Source: Oscillospiraceae bacterium
GTDB lineage: Bacteria > Bacillota > Clostridia > Oscillospirales > Acutalibacteraceae
Direction of reading: 5' to 3'
NCBI GenBank assembly: GCA_031280825.1
Contig: JAITGE010000051.1
Location: 1-64,000, forward strand
Length of the DNA stretch: 64,000 bases
The position numbers were made by a program, and so were the translations under genes. The notes beneath the pieces are model-generated. The model was given only the letters and a program-made list of their open reading frames with translations, had not been told where the DNA came from and did no database searches. Below are positions 1-9,174 of the stretch, in pieces. Positions within the stretch are counted from its first letter, which is position 1; each line of letters opens with the position of its first letter.

Positions 1-135
1 TTCAAGTCCCGCTTGGGCTTAAAAACTTCCATCGCCGGCATACTTCGACGAAACCTCTTTGACCCAAACTATTTGATCGCTTTCCTGGGTTGCTTTGCTG
101 AAGATTAGAATCACGTGGCAAAGGAAACCGAAGGC
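1..135. other. left-edge non-coding stretch
   Basis: No gene can be supported here. A minus-strand ATG at 41 opens a frame (MPAMEVFKPKRDL) that runs off the left edge. An AAAGAGG motif lies 12 bases upstream, too far for a good ribosome site. It may be the first codons of a divergent gene, but 13 residues are not enough to call it. Confidence 0.3.
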
Positions 136-164
136 TTGCTTTTTATGCGGATCTGTGTTAAAAT
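136..164 (+). promoter_or_regulatory. sigma-A-type promoter for the GH13 gene
   Basis: TTGCTT, 17-base spacer, TAAAAT. Transcription would start about 50 bases before the ATG at 219. It is the only good promoter seen before the long rightward run of genes that ends at 11237, apart from the internal one in the folP-folB linker. Confidence 0.6.
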
Positions 165-218
165 ATACACGTATGCAACAAACGCTGCGTCAAAATTGAA
201 CACGGCAAGGTTTGAAAT

Positions 219-2087
219 ATGCATTTTGTGCCCTTTCGCTCCCGTTCCGAACTGCATAAGACTCCTTTTGGCGCGGTTGCCGCAGGGCAGGCGACTGCGT
301 TGCGGGTGATCCTTCCGCGGCATATTCGTTGCACCGGTGTGCGGCTTTGCTGGGGGGCGTATGACGGTGGCTGGGAAATGGAAGCTCCGCTGGTCTGGGA
401 CGGTATGGAGGGTACGCACGAGGAGTGGTGGCGCTGCGCCGTCACGATCACCGAGCCGGGGCTATACCGCTATCGTTTCCTGTTTGATACGGAAGCCGGG
501 CGCGGTGTGATTGGCGACGAGGGCGGCGGCGTGGGTTGCATTGGGCAAAGCAACTATTGGCAGCTCACGGTATTTGCGCCTGCGGCAAAGCTGCCGGATT
601 GGGTTGCCGGCGGCATCATGTATCAAATATTCCCGGATCGCTTTCGCGCCGCGGAGGACACAGCGCTATCCGTCACCCCGGGCGATCGCTTGCTACGCGG
701 GGATTGGGGCGGTGAACCGCAATGGCAGCCAAACGCGCGGGGCAATATTACGCAATATGATTTTTTTGGCGGCAACCTGCGCGGTATTGCCGAAAAGCTG
801 CCGTATTTGGCGGAACTGGGTGTGACGTGCCTTTACCTAAATCCTATTTTTTTGGCGCAAAGCAACCATCGCTACGATACGGCGGATTACAGAACCATCG
901 ACCCGCTTTTGGGAACGGAAAAAGATTTTCGGGCGTTGTGTGAGAACGCGAAGCAATTGGGCATTCATATACTGTTGGATGGCGTGTTCAGCCATACGGG
1001 CGCGGACAGCATCTACTTCAACAAGCAGCACCGCTACCCGGGCGCCGGGGCGTATGAATCCAGGGACTCGCAGTATTATCCCTGGTATCATTTTCGCGCT
1101 TGGCCGCAGGATTACGCAAGCTGGTGGGGTATTGATATTTTGCCGGAGCTGCAGGAAAGTCATCCGGCGGTGCTGGAATTTTTCGCGGGCAAGGACGGCA
1201 TTGCGCGGCATTGGCTGCGCGCGGGGGCTTCCGGCTGGCGGCTGGATGTCGCGGACGAACTGCCGGACGTATTTCTGGATTGTTTCTTTGCCGCTGTGCA
1301 GAGCGAAGACGCCGAAGGATATGTACTGGGCGAGGTCTGGGAGGACGCTAGCCGCAAATGGAGCCACGGCGGTCGCCGCCGGTTTTTGCTGGGCGGGCAA
1401 ATGCACAGTGTAATGAATTATCCTTTGGCCGAAGCTGTTTTGCGCTTTGCCCGGGAGGGCGACGCGGGCGGGCTGGCCGATACCGTTATGGGGCAGCTGG
1501 AGCATTACCCGCCGCACGCGCTGCGCGGGCTAATGAATCATATCGGCACGCACGACACCGCGCGGGCGCTGAATCGCCTGGGCGCGGGCGAGCCTGAGCC
1601 GGGCGCGGACCGGAGCGCCTACGCGCACCGTCCGCTCCGCGCCGAGCAGCGGGAGCGCGGACTGCGGCGTTTACGGCTCTGTGCGGCGCTGCAATTCACG
1701 CTGCCAGGCAATCCCTGCATATATTACGGCGATGAAGCGGGCTTGGAGGGCTGGATGGATCCCTTCAACCGGGGTTGTTATCCATGGGGCAGAGAAGACG
1801 CTGCGCTTTTGGATTGGTATCGCGCACTCGGTGCGCTGCGCCGCGGCTGTGATGATTTTGCGGGGCTGGATTTTTCGTTGCTCAGCGCGATGCTCGGCTG
1901 CATTGCTTACCGGCGCGGGCGATACATCGTTATCGCCAACGCAAACGCGCATGCGATTGCGTACGACCTACCGGAGCGGTACCGTAGCGCGCGGCTTGCA
2001 TTGGGAGGCTTGGGGCAGAACGAAGCGCGGATACAATTGGCGGGCGAAAGCGCGGCGCTGTTGACTCTGGGGGATGAAGAGGAGTGA
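219..2087 (+). CDS. GH13 alpha-glucan hydrolase (neopullulanase/cyclomaltodextrinase type)
   Basis: Predicted cytoplasmic enzyme that hydrolyses maltodextrins or related alpha-1,4 glucans. Residues ~10-105 look like the CBM34-like N-terminal beta domain typical of this subgroup. The barrel shows the four GH13 regions: DGVFSH (~254), GWRLDVADE with the nucleophile Asp (~343), GEVWED with the acid/base Glu (~372) and NHIGTHDT (~442-449). No signal peptide is visible and 622 residues is a normal length. The start is the first ATG after the promoter; AAGG at 207-210 is a weak ribosome site. The stop lies 4 bases before the next start, so the two genes are probably co-transcribed. Exact substrate (pullulan, cyclodextrin or maltodextrin) cannot be read from sequence. 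Confidence 0.9.
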   Translation: MHFVPFRSRSELHKTPFGAVAAGQATALRVILPRHIRCTGVRLCWGAYDGGWEMEAPLVWDGMEGTHEEWWRCAVTITEPGLYRYRFLFDTEAGRGVIGDEGGGVGCIGQSNYWQLTVFAPAAKLPDWVAGGIMYQIFPDRFRAAEDTALSVTPGDRLLRGDWGGEPQWQPNARGNITQYDFFGGNLRGIAEKLPYLAELGVTCLYLNPIFLAQSNHRYDTADYRTIDPLLGTEKDFRALCENAKQLGIHILLDGVFSHTGADSIYFNKQHRYPGAGAYESRDSQYYPWYHFRAWPQDYASWWGIDILPELQESHPAVLEFFAGKDGIARHWLRAGASGWRLDVADELPDVFLDCFFAAVQSEDAEGYVLGEVWEDASRKWSHGGRRRFLLGGQMHSVMNYPLAEAVLRFAREGDAGGLADTVMGQLEHYPPHALRGLMNHIGTHDTARALNRLGAGEPEPGADRSAYAHRPLRAEQRERGLRRLRLCAALQFTLPGNPCIYYGDEAGLEGWMDPFNRGCYPWGREDAALLDWYRALGALRRGCDDFAGLDFSLLSAMLGCIAYRRGRYIVIANANAHAIAYDLPERYRSARLALGGLGQNEARIQLAGESAALLTLGDEEE

Positions 2088-2091
2088 AAAT

Positions 2092-2940
2092 ATGCCGAGA
2101 TATGATTTGGAATTCAAACCGCAGCGCAAGCGGAAGCTGGAGCAGGGGCTGTATATTTTGCTGGGCTTTTTGGCGATTCTGCTGTTGCTGGGTGTGATTT
2201 CGGCAATCCTGATGCAGAAGGACGGGCTGCTCGACCAGCTCCTTGCGGGCAGGAGCAGCACGAATGCCACCGACGCACCCGAAACCGAGCCGGTGTGGAG
2301 CTACACGGGACAAGCGGCGCTCTTGCTCAGCGCGGCGGATGAAAATGACGAAACCCTGCGCTTTGCCGCGCTGGTGCGTGTGGATGTGAAAAGCCGGCAG
2401 CTGAGCGTCACGCTGTTGGATCCGCAGGCAGCGGCGGGGGGTTACGTCACCCTGCAAGCGGCGCTGCGCGAGGGCGGTGCAAAGCAGCTGCGCACGGCGG
2501 CGGCGGCGCTCACCGGAATGCAGATTGATAAGTATATCCACAGTACGGATCTTCACTTTGCCATGGCGGTGGATATCATGCAGGGCGATGGAATTGTTGT
2601 TGATATTGCGCAAGAGATCCGGCATAAATCCGCGGATTTGGAGCTGACACTCTCCGCCGGGCAAGTGCCGTTGCACGGTGAAAAGCTCCTGCGCTATTTC
2701 CGCTATCTTGATACCCTGGGCGAAACGGGGCGGCGGCAGCAGGGGTTCCTGCTGCAAAAGCTGCTGATGACCGTTCTCGTCCCAAAAAACGCGAAGAGCC
2801 GCGAGATGATGGAAAAGGATTTTAAGGCATTGGTGAATCTGTTTGAAACCGACGTCAGCTCCATTGATTTTGATGCGCAATGCGATATGCTGCTTGCATT
2901 GCTGAACGGCGAAGGCATGGTCGTCACGGTTTTGGAATAA
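2092..2940 (+). CDS. membrane protein with degenerate LytR-CpsA-Psr-like domain
   Basis: A 282-residue protein with a basic N-terminus, one membrane helix (~20-42) and an outward-facing domain. The domain resembles the LCP fold: RVDVKSRQLSVTLLDP, a GG-YVTLQAAL stretch, L-G-QIDKYIHSTDL, then LSAGQVPLHGEKLLRYFRY and a GRRQQ motif. True LCP enzymes attach wall polymers to peptidoglycan. Here the PR-motif and several arginines used for pyrophosphate binding are not clear, so enzymatic activity is doubtful. The ATG at 2092 is chosen over 2074 because AAGAGGAG at 2077-2084 is correctly spaced for it. It sits 4 bases after the GH13 gene and before a second membrane-anchored protein. Confidence 0.65.
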   Translation: MPRYDLEFKPQRKRKLEQGLYILLGFLAILLLLGVISAILMQKDGLLDQLLAGRSSTNATDAPETEPVWSYTGQAALLLSAADENDETLRFAALVRVDVKSRQLSVTLLDPQAAAGGYVTLQAALREGGAKQLRTAAAALTGMQIDKYIHSTDLHFAMAVDIMQGDGIVVDIAQEIRHKSADLELTLSAGQVPLHGEKLLRYFRYLDTLGETGRRQQGFLLQKLLMTVLVPKNAKSREMMEKDFKALVNLFETDVSSIDFDAQCDMLLALLNGEGMVVTVLE

Positions 2941-2977
2941 ACTGGGCGGAGTGATTATCTTGAAAGGAAACGACGGA

Positions 2978-4282
2978 ATGAACGAACTGTCCCAACGGAA
3001 ACAGACACCTTGGGATTTTCCGCCTCCCCCGCCGCAAAAGCAACGCCGTAAAAAGGGCTGCGGCTGTTTTTCTGCGCTGCTGGCTATGCTGCTTGTCGCG
3101 GCGCTTGCGCTGGTCGGCTTTGGGCTGCTTGAAAACACCGTTTCCCCGCAGACGCAGAGCTTGTTGCCGACATTGCCCTCCGCTTCTGCCGCCGCGCAAA
3201 CGGGCACGCCGCGCACCACGCGCCTGGAGACGACCGCCGCCATGCCTGCCGAAGGTCGGCTGCGGGCGCACTATGAAACGCTTTCCAAGGCAGGGCAGCG
3301 TGCCTATGACACCATTCTCGCCGCCTTGCCGGGCTTCCCTGAAAGCATTGAGATCCCGAAGCTGAACGACGACGACATATCGGATGTGTTTTATGCCCTG
3401 CTGCGCGACCAACCGCTGCTGTTTCAGCTTTCTTCCGAGAGCATGACGCGTTCTTCCGGGAATAAAGTATGGTTCTGCCCTGTTTATCGCATGAATCAAC
3501 CCACATACGAAAAGCAGCTGCGGGAAGTCGCCGGGGTTTGCGCGGAGCTTGCGGCGCTTGTGCCCGCCGGCGCGAGCGATTATGAAGCGGAGTTGATTCT
3601 GCACGACGCGCTTATTCGTCGCTGTACGTACCGCTACACCGGGGCGGCGGAGGAGAACACCGTTTACGGCGCGCTGGTGGAAGGCGTTGCCGCCTGTGAG
3701 GGCTATTCCCGCGCGATGCTGCTGCTGCTGGAGCAGCAGGGCATTGCCGGCTGTGTCGTTACGGGCGACGCGACCAACAGTATGGGGGAAACCTCAAAGC
3801 ACGCCTGGAACAAAGTACGGATTGACGGGGACTGGTACCAGCTCGACGCCACGTGGGACGACCCCGTGAGCGAAGACGGCGGCGCGGAAACGCTCGTGCA
3901 CAGCTATTTCAACCTCACAGACGCCGAGCTTGGCATGAGCCACGAATTGACCCGTGACAGCCGCCCCTGCACCGCGACAAAGGCGAACTATTTTGTCGTG
4001 CAGGGGGTGCTGTTTGCGCAGGTGGATAAAGCGGCGGAGGACGTTCTTGCGCGGGCGCTTACCGAAGCGATTAACCGCGGCGCGGATTTGCTGGAATTCC
4101 GGTGCAAGGATAAAACGGGCTATGAGGCGGCGATCAAACGGTTGTTTGATGAACAAAAAATCTACCGCATTCTTTCAAAAGCGGATTTGGCGACGGGCAA
4201 AAAGATCTCAAGCCAGCGCGTTTCTTATACCGAAATTCCGGCGCTGCATATTCTACAGGTGATTCCTGTCATAAAGGGTTAG
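2978..4282 (+). CDS. membrane-anchored transglutaminase-like protein
   Basis: A 434-residue protein with a Pro-rich, basic cytoplasmic tail (residues 1-27), one membrane helix (~30-52) and a Thr/Ala-rich linker. An extracellular transglutaminase-like (cysteine protease fold) domain follows. The triad is visible: Cys ~240 in AACEGYSRA, His ~275 in SKHAWNKV, Asp ~290 in [10 protein letters not shown]. Bacterial members act as proteases, transglutaminases or wall-linked enzymes, and the sequence does not choose. ATG 2978 is preferred to the upstream GTG at 2951 because AAAGGA at 2963-2968 is 9 bases before it. The C-terminal ~110 residues show no recognised domain. folE starts 8 bases downstream. 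Confidence 0.75.
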   Translation: MNELSQRKQTPWDFPPPPPQKQRRKKGCGCFSALLAMLLVAALALVGFGLLENTVSPQTQSLLPTLPSASAAAQTGTPRTTRLETTAAMPAEGRLRAHYETLSKAGQRAYDTILAALPGFPESIEIPKLNDDDISDVFYALLRDQPLLFQLSSESMTRSSGNKVWFCPVYRMNQPTYEKQLREVAGVCAELAALVPAGASDYEAELILHDALIRRCTYRYTGAAEENTVYGALVEGVAACEGYSRAMLLLLEQQGIAGCVVTGDATNSMGETSKHAWNKVRIDGDWYQLDATWDDPVSEDGGAETLVHSYFNLTDAELGMSHELTRDSRPCTATKANYFVVQGVLFAQVDKAAEDVLARALTEAINRGADLLEFRCKDKTGYEAAIKRLFDEQKIYRILSKADLATGKKISSQRVSYTEIPALHILQVIPVIKG

Positions 4283-4290
4283 GAGAAGCC

Positions 4291-4845
4291 ATGGATCAGC
4301 AACGCATTGAGAACGCCGTGCGGGAGCTTTTGACCGCTGTGGGGGAAAACCCGGCGCGTGAGGGTTTGCTTGAAACCCCGGCGCGCGTGGCGCGGATGTA
4401 TATGGAAATTTTCGCCGGGCTGGAAGAAGACCCGGCGACGCACCTGAAAATTTTTCAGGAAGAAAGCGATGAGATGGTTATCGTCCGCGATATTCCGCTT
4501 TACTCTATGTGCGAGCATCATTTGCTTCCCTTTGTGGGCAAAGCGCACATTGCTTATTTGCCGAAGGACGGGCGCGTGATTGGACTTTCGAAGCTGGCAC
4601 GGATTGTGCATTGCTTTGCCCGCCGCCCGCAATTGCAGGAGCGGCTTACAGGGCAGGTCGCTGATTTTCTTTATCGCCGTCTTTCGTGCCAGGGCGTTGC
4701 CGTGGTGGTGGAAGCGGAGCATCTGTGCATGACGATGCGCGGCGCACGGGCTTCCGGAGCGCAAACGCGTACCTGTGCTCTGCGCGGGCATATGCGTGAA
4801 GCAACCGCGCGCGCCGAGGTTATGCAGCTGCTGCGGGGGGATTGA
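4291..4845 (+). CDS. folE: GTP cyclohydrolase I
   Basis: Converts GTP to 7,8-dihydroneopterin triphosphate, the first step of tetrahydrofolate synthesis; cytosolic homodecamer in the family. The 184-residue length is standard. The zinc ligands and active site are visible: Cys ~74 and the His pair in MCEHHLLPF, and Cys ~146 in EHLCM. The LSKLARIV stretch follows GRVIG as expected. AGGAG at 4282-4286 precedes the ATG. The following gene starts 3 bases after the stop, so folE, folP-folB and folK form one tight folate cluster. Confidence 0.96.
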   Translation: MDQQRIENAVRELLTAVGENPAREGLLETPARVARMYMEIFAGLEEDPATHLKIFQEESDEMVIVRDIPLYSMCEHHLLPFVGKAHIAYLPKDGRVIGLSKLARIVHCFARRPQLQERLTGQVADFLYRRLSCQGVAVVVEAEHLCMTMRGARASGAQTRTCALRGHMREATARAEVMQLLRGD

Positions 4846-4848
4846 GCT

Positions 4849-6081
4849 ATGCTATATTATTTTTCGCGCGGCAGGGCGCAGGTTATGGGTGTCCTGAACC
4901 TGACGCCGGATTCCTTTTCGGACGGCGGGTTGTTTTTGACACCTGCCACCGCGCTGCCGCGTGCCTTGGAAATCCAGGCGCAGGGCGCGGATATTTTGGA
5001 TTTGGGCGCGCAATCTACCCGCCCTGGGCATATCCCCGTGCCGCCTGAGGAAGAGCTTGCCCGTTTGCTCCCGGTGCTGGAGGCGCTGCGGGGGAAGCTG
5101 CGGATTCCCATATCCGTTGATACGTATTACCCTGCGGTTGCGGCGGCGGCGCTGACGCGCGGCGCGGTGATCATCAACGACGTCTGCGGCAAGGTGAACG
5201 CCGAAATGGCGGCGCTCGTTAAGCAGTATGGCGCGGGCTGGATCCTGATGCACAACGCCGAAATTCCGGCGTCGCAGGATGCTCTTGCCGCTGTGCGTGC
5301 GGGTCTGCAGACGCTCTTGGAGGAAGCGCTTGCCTTTGGCTTGGCGCGCGAACAGCTGTGCTTGGATCCGGGTGTTGGCTTCGGCAAAACAATGGAGGGC
5401 AATTTGCAGCTCCTTTCCGGGGTAAGCGCCCTATGCTCTTCCGGAGCTGCGCTGCTGGTGGGAGCTTCGCGCAAGCGTGTGATTGATTATGCCGCCGGGG
5501 GCGGCACGCCGCCCGGGCAACGGCTGGGCGGATCCATTGCCGCGCACGTGGCGGCGGCGTTGGGCGGCGCAGATATTTTGCGTGTGCATGACGTTGCAGA
5601 AACCGTTCAGGCAATACGCGTGGCGCGGCGCCTGCGTGCGCTGCAGGCGAGCAAGGAATTGACAAACACTTCAGAAACGTGTAAAATGGAGAAAATGAAA
5701 ACAGGTCTGCTTCGCGTGCGCGGGCTGGAGCTGTTCGCTTACCACGGCTGCAACCCGGAGGAGCAGCTGCATGGGCAGCTTTATTTGCTGGATTTGGACT
5801 TGCGCGGTGATTACACGGAAGCCATGCGGAGCGACAGCTTAACGGATACCGTGAACTACGCCGCTGTGATCAAATGCTGCGCGCGCACTTTTGCAGAGGG
5901 CACGCCCTGTGATCTGATTGAACGTGCGGCAAGGCGCACGGCGGAGGCTGTTTTGCGGGAATTTTCGGCGCTGAAGAGCGTTCGTTTGTGCGTACACAAG
6001 CCGGATGCGCCCATTCAAAGCACGGTTTCGGATATATCATTCACCTTGGAACTGCAGCGGGAGGGCATGGGACATGAGTGA
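4849..6081 (+). CDS. folP-folB: fused dihydropteroate synthase-dihydroneopterin aldolase
   Basis: One uninterrupted 410-codon frame encodes two folate enzymes. Residues 1-~267 are dihydropteroate synthase (joins pABA to the pterin): LNLTPDSFSDGG near the N-terminus, DLGAQSTRPGH, SVDTYYP, DPGVGFGKT and GASRKR. Residues ~285-405 are dihydroneopterin aldolase: GLELFAYHGCNPEEQ, DTVNYAAV, LIERAARR. The ~16-residue linker is polar and its DNA is AT-rich. That DNA contains a near-consensus promoter (5659-5687) followed by in-frame ATGs at 5686 and 5695, so a free FolB may also be made. Folate enzymes are fused in various combinations in other organisms. The gene overlaps folK by 8 bases. Confidence 0.92.
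   Translation: MLYYFSRGRAQVMGVLNLTPDSFSDGGLFLTPATALPRALEIQAQGADILDLGAQSTRPGHIPVPPEEELARLLPVLEALRGKLRIPISVDTYYPAVAAAALTRGAVIINDVCGKVNAEMAALVKQYGAGWILMHNAEIPASQDALAAVRAGLQTLLEEALAFGLAREQLCLDPGVGFGKTMEGNLQLLSGVSALCSSGAALLVGASRKRVIDYAAGGGTPPGQRLGGSIAAHVAAALGGADILRVHDVAETVQAIRVARRLRALQASKELTNTSETCKMEKMKTGLLRVRGLELFAYHGCNPEEQLHGQLYLLDLDLRGDYTEAMRSDSLTDTVNYAAVIKCCARTFAEGTPCDLIERAARRTAEAVLREFSALKSVRLCVHKPDAPIQSTVSDISFTLELQREGMGHE
5659..5687 (+). promoter_or_regulatory. near-consensus promoter inside the folP-folB linker
   Basis: TTGACA (5659-5664), exactly 17 bases, then TAAAAT (5682-5687). A transcript would begin near 5693-5695, on or next to the in-frame ATG at 5695, giving a leaderless folB-folK message. 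GGAG at 5688-5691 is too close to that ATG to serve as a ribosome site. Function is inferred from sequence alone. Confidence 0.5.
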
Positions 6082-6580
6082 GGCGGTCGTTGGTCTTGGC
6101 AGCAATCTTGGCGAGCGAGATGCGCAACTGCTGCAGGCCGTGCAGGCGCTGAGCCGTTTGCCGGGGCTGCGCATCATGGGTATTTCTTCCATCTATGCTT
6201 CCGCGCCGGAAACGGACGCGCCTGACCAAAGCGGCGGCGATGCGTACCATAACATGGTGGTGAAGGTTGAAACGGAGGTTTCCCCCGCGGCTCTGCTAGG
6301 CGCTTGCCTGGGGATCGAAGCCGCCATGGGGCGCATGCGCAGGCAGCGCAACGAACCGCGCTGCATTGATTTGGATTTGCTGCTCTATGAAGGCGTTAAG
6401 AACGAAAGCTATGAGCTGACGCTTCCGCACCCGCGAATGCTGCGGCGCGCGTTTGTGTTGCTGCCGCTCAAGGAACTGTACCCCGCCGGGCGCGCGCCGG
6501 GAATTTTCTTTGAGCCTTATCTCAAAGAGCTGCAATTGACCGGCGTTCAAAAATTGGATCAAAGAATCACGATGGAATAG
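6074..6580 (+). CDS. folK: 2-amino-4-hydroxy-6-hydroxymethyldihydropteridine pyrophosphokinase
   Basis: Transfers pyrophosphate from ATP to 6-hydroxymethyl-dihydropterin, the step just before dihydropteroate synthase. The 168-residue product begins VVGLGSNLGERDAQL and holds the signature RNEPRCIDLDLLLY with the two metal-binding Asp residues, followed by LPHPRMLRRAFVLLPL. ATG 6074 lies inside the end of folP-folB (8-base overlap) with GGGAGGG upstream at 6059-6065, implying coupled translation. An upstream in-frame start exists but would overlap the fusion gene more deeply. Confidence 0.95.
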   Translation: MSEAVVGLGSNLGERDAQLLQAVQALSRLPGLRIMGISSIYASAPETDAPDQSGGDAYHNMVVKVETEVSPAALLGACLGIEAAMGRMRRQRNEPRCIDLDLLLYEGVKNESYELTLPHPRMLRRAFVLLPLKELYPAGRAPGIFFEPYLKELQLTGVQKLDQRITME

Positions 6581-6598
6581 GCCGGAACGGGGTTTTTC

Positions 6599-7078
6599 AT
6601 GGACATCTTTCTTCTTGCGCTGAATCGTGCCGCACTGCCTCTGCTGGCGCTTTTGCTTGCGGCGATGTGTCTGCTCTGGCTGGGGCGGCACAAGGGGCAG
6701 CATCCTCCGGAAGCGTGGCTGCGCAACTCTGTCAATGGGGATTTGTTGCGGCTTCCGTATTTTGAAAATGCCATCGGGCGGCATCCCCGCTGCGATATGG
6801 TGCTGGATTACGGCACGGTTTCACGCCATCACGCGGTAATCGCGCGACGCGGCAGCGCGTGGGTGGTGATCGATACCGGCTCGCGCGTTGGCACGAAGCG
6901 GAACGGTGCGGAGGTTTCGGGCTCGCAAACGCTTGCCAACGGCGATATTGTTACCTTTGGCGCGTTTGAATGCATTTTTTGCGACCCCGCCGAGGCTTTG
7001 GCGCAAACGGAGCTTGAAGCGGAGCTGTTCCGCAGCCAAACACGAACAATAAAGGAAGAAGGCGAAGGATGGGCGTGA
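6599..7078 (+). CDS. membrane-anchored FHA-domain protein
   Basis: A 159-residue protein with an N-terminal membrane helix (~8-28) and a cytoplasmic forkhead-associated domain. FHA domains bind phosphothreonine. The core residues are present: GRHPRCDMVLDYGTVSRHHA (~61-80) with the Gly-Arg pair, the Ser and the His, then the NGD turn (~112). The short C-terminal tail is acidic. It overlaps the next gene by 10 bases. The window also carries a PASTA pseudokinase (11276-13045) but no active Ser/Thr kinase, so the phosphorylated partner is unknown. Confidence 0.85.
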   Translation: MDIFLLALNRAALPLLALLLAAMCLLWLGRHKGQHPPEAWLRNSVNGDLLRLPYFENAIGRHPRCDMVLDYGTVSRHHAVIARRGSAWVVIDTGSRVGTKRNGAEVSGSQTLANGDIVTFGAFECIFCDPAEALAQTELEAELFRSQTRTIKEEGEGWA

Positions 7079-8346
7079 CCGAACATAGCTATCCCAACGG
7101 GCTGCGCCTGCTGCTTGACCCTATGCCGGATGCGCTCAGCTGCACGGTGAACCTGTGCGCGGCTTCCGGCTTGCGTTATGAAAGCGCCGCCAAGGCAGGC
7201 ATTTCCCATTTTGTGGAGCATATGCTATTTAAAGGGACGCACACACGTACCGCGCGGCGCATTGCGGAGGAAGCCGACGACCGGGGCGCAACCCTTAACG
7301 CTTATACCTGCAAGGAATTCACTTGCGTTTATGCCCGTTCCCTGCCGGAGCAACTGGGCGACATGCTTGTGCTGCTGGAGGATATGATCCGAAACAGCCG
7401 CATGGACGAAAAGGATATTGCCACCGAAAAAGGTGTGATTCTCGAAGAAATCGCCATGTATGAGGATATGCCCGAGGAACTGGCATTTGATCTGTTTTAT
7501 GATGTCGCGTGGGCAGGGCATATGCTGAGTAAAAATATTCTTGGCTCGCGCAAAACGGTTGGGAATATCACTGAAAATGATTTACGACAGCACATGGCGG
7601 CGTTTTTTAGTCCCGAAAAAACGGTAATATCCATTTGCGGCGCGTTTGAGCCAACTGCTGCGGAAGCGGCAATTGCCGGAGGCTTTGGCAGTGCTCCGCG
7701 CGGCGCGGCGCAAGCGGCGGTGCACGAACCCGCCGCTTTTCAGTCGGGTCTGCGCTTCACGCACAAAACCGTGGAGCAAAACCAGATGATCCTTGCCTTC
7801 CCGGGGCTTACGGGCAACGACACGCGGCGCTATCATGCGGCACTACTAAGCACGATGCTTGGAGGCGCAACGTCGTCCCGGCTTTTTCAGCGCTTGCGCG
7901 AGGAACTGGGGGTGGTCTATTCGGTGGATTTTTTTAACGTTCACCACCGGCAGGAGGGCTTGTGCGGCGTTGCGCTTGGCTTGAACGAAAAGAACCAAGT
8001 GAAGGCGCTGCGGGAGGTGCTGCGCGTGTTGCGCGATTTCCCGGATAGCGTTACCCTGCAGGAATTGCAGCGCGCACAGGCGCAGGCAACGGCGGGCTTG
8101 GTGATGAGCATGGAATCCTGCACGGCGCGGGCGGCGCGGGCGGCGAACAATATGCTGCTATATGATGAAATGCACCCGATAGCCGAAAGCATTCAGCGCT
8201 ATCGCGCCGTCACCTTGGAGGAAATGACCGCCTTTGCAAAGGACAGATTGCGTATGGAGGAATATGTCTTCTGTGTGCTGGGCAAATGCGCTAAGCGCAC
8301 GGAGAAAGAACTGCGGAGCCTGTTGCCCGCATACGAAAGGACATAG
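7069..8346 (+). CDS. M16-family zinc peptidase (processing-peptidase type)
   Basis: A 425-residue insulinase-like metallopeptidase. The inverted zinc motif HxxEH is at ~47-51 (HFVEH) and the third ligand Glu lies ~75 residues on in EKGVILEEIAMYED. The C-terminal M16C half contains GGATSSRLFQRLREELGVVY. Members are usually cytosolic clamshell enzymes degrading peptides; Clostridia and Bacilli often carry one like this (PqqL/YmxG type). AAGGCGAAGG precedes the ATG, which lies within the FHA gene end. proB follows after 3 bases. Confidence 0.9.
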   Translation: MGVTEHSYPNGLRLLLDPMPDALSCTVNLCAASGLRYESAAKAGISHFVEHMLFKGTHTRTARRIAEEADDRGATLNAYTCKEFTCVYARSLPEQLGDMLVLLEDMIRNSRMDEKDIATEKGVILEEIAMYEDMPEELAFDLFYDVAWAGHMLSKNILGSRKTVGNITENDLRQHMAAFFSPEKTVISICGAFEPTAAEAAIAGGFGSAPRGAAQAAVHEPAAFQSGLRFTHKTVEQNQMILAFPGLTGNDTRRYHAALLSTMLGGATSSRLFQRLREELGVVYSVDFFNVHHRQEGLCGVALGLNEKNQVKALREVLRVLRDFPDSVTLQELQRAQAQATAGLVMSMESCTARAARAANNMLLYDEMHPIAESIQRYRAVTLEEMTAFAKDRLRMEEYVFCVLGKCAKRTEKELRSLLPAYERT

Positions 8347-8349
8347 CTT

Positions 8350-9174
8350 ATGCGAAGCATTCAGGAAGCGCGGCGCATTGTCATCAAGGTTGGCACATCC
8401 ACGCTGACCCACGCGGGCGGCAAGAGCAATCTGCGCCGCATGGGGCGGCTTGCGGCTGTTTTGGCGGATTTGCGAAACGCCGGACGCGAGGTTGTTTTGG
8501 TGACCTCCGGCGCGATCGGCGTGGGCGTGGGCAAGCTGGGGCTGCGGGAGCGCCCGAAGGATATACCCGGCAAGCAGGCTGCGGCAGCGATTGGGCAATG
8601 CGAGCTGATGTTTCTTTATGATAAGCTTTTTGGTGAATACGGCAACGTTGTCGGTCAGCTTTTGCTCACGCGGGAGGATGTGGATAACCCGCAGCGGCGG
8701 CAAAATCTGATGAATACCTTCACGCAGCTGTTTGCTTACGGGGCGATCCCGATTGTGAATGAGAACGATAGCGTTTCCAGCGAGGAAATCGAAGCCGGCG
8801 GCAGCACCTTCGGTGAAAATGATGCGCTGGCGGCCATCGTTGCCAAGCTTGTGGGCGCGGACGCGCTGGTTTTTCTCACCGACGCCGACGGGCTTTGCAC
8901 CGGCAACCCTTCCGAGGATGAGACCGCCACACTGCTGCCGGTTGTGCCTGAGGTCACAGAGGAAATTCTTGCCTTGGCGGGACCCAGCGGCACACAGCGC
9001 GGCAGCGGCGGGATGATAACGAAGCTCCAGGCCGCCAAAGCCGCCACCGAAGCCGGGATTGATACCGTGATCCTCAACGGAACATCGCCGGAAAATCTCT
9101 ATCAGCTGCTGGACGGGCGGCAGATTGGCACATGGTTCAAGCACCGGGTGCGGGAAAGGGATTACCATGCGTGA
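8350..9174 (+). CDS. proB: glutamate 5-kinase
   Basis: Phosphorylates glutamate to gamma-glutamyl phosphate, the first step of proline synthesis. The amino-acid-kinase fold is clear: IVIKVGTSTLT at the N-terminus, VTSGAIGVG, IPIVNENDSVS, FGENDALAA, and GTQRGSGGMITKLQAA near the end. At 274 residues it lacks the C-terminal PUA domain found in E. coli ProB, a common short form. It overlaps proA by 8 bases. Confidence 0.95.
   Translation: MRSIQEARRIVIKVGTSTLTHAGGKSNLRRMGRLAAVLADLRNAGREVVLVTSGAIGVGVGKLGLRERPKDIPGKQAAAAIGQCELMFLYDKLFGEYGNVVGQLLLTREDVDNPQRRQNLMNTFTQLFAYGAIPIVNENDSVSSEEIEAGGSTFGENDALAAIVAKLVGADALVFLTDADGLCTGNPSEDETATLLPVVPEVTEEILALAGPSGTQRGSGGMITKLQAAKAATEAGIDTVILNGTSPENLYQLLDGRQIGTWFKHRVRERDYHA

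Noticed and set aside
1930-3243. 437-codon open frame on the minus strand
   Set aside because: It spans the antisense of three plus-strand genes and shows no protein-like features.
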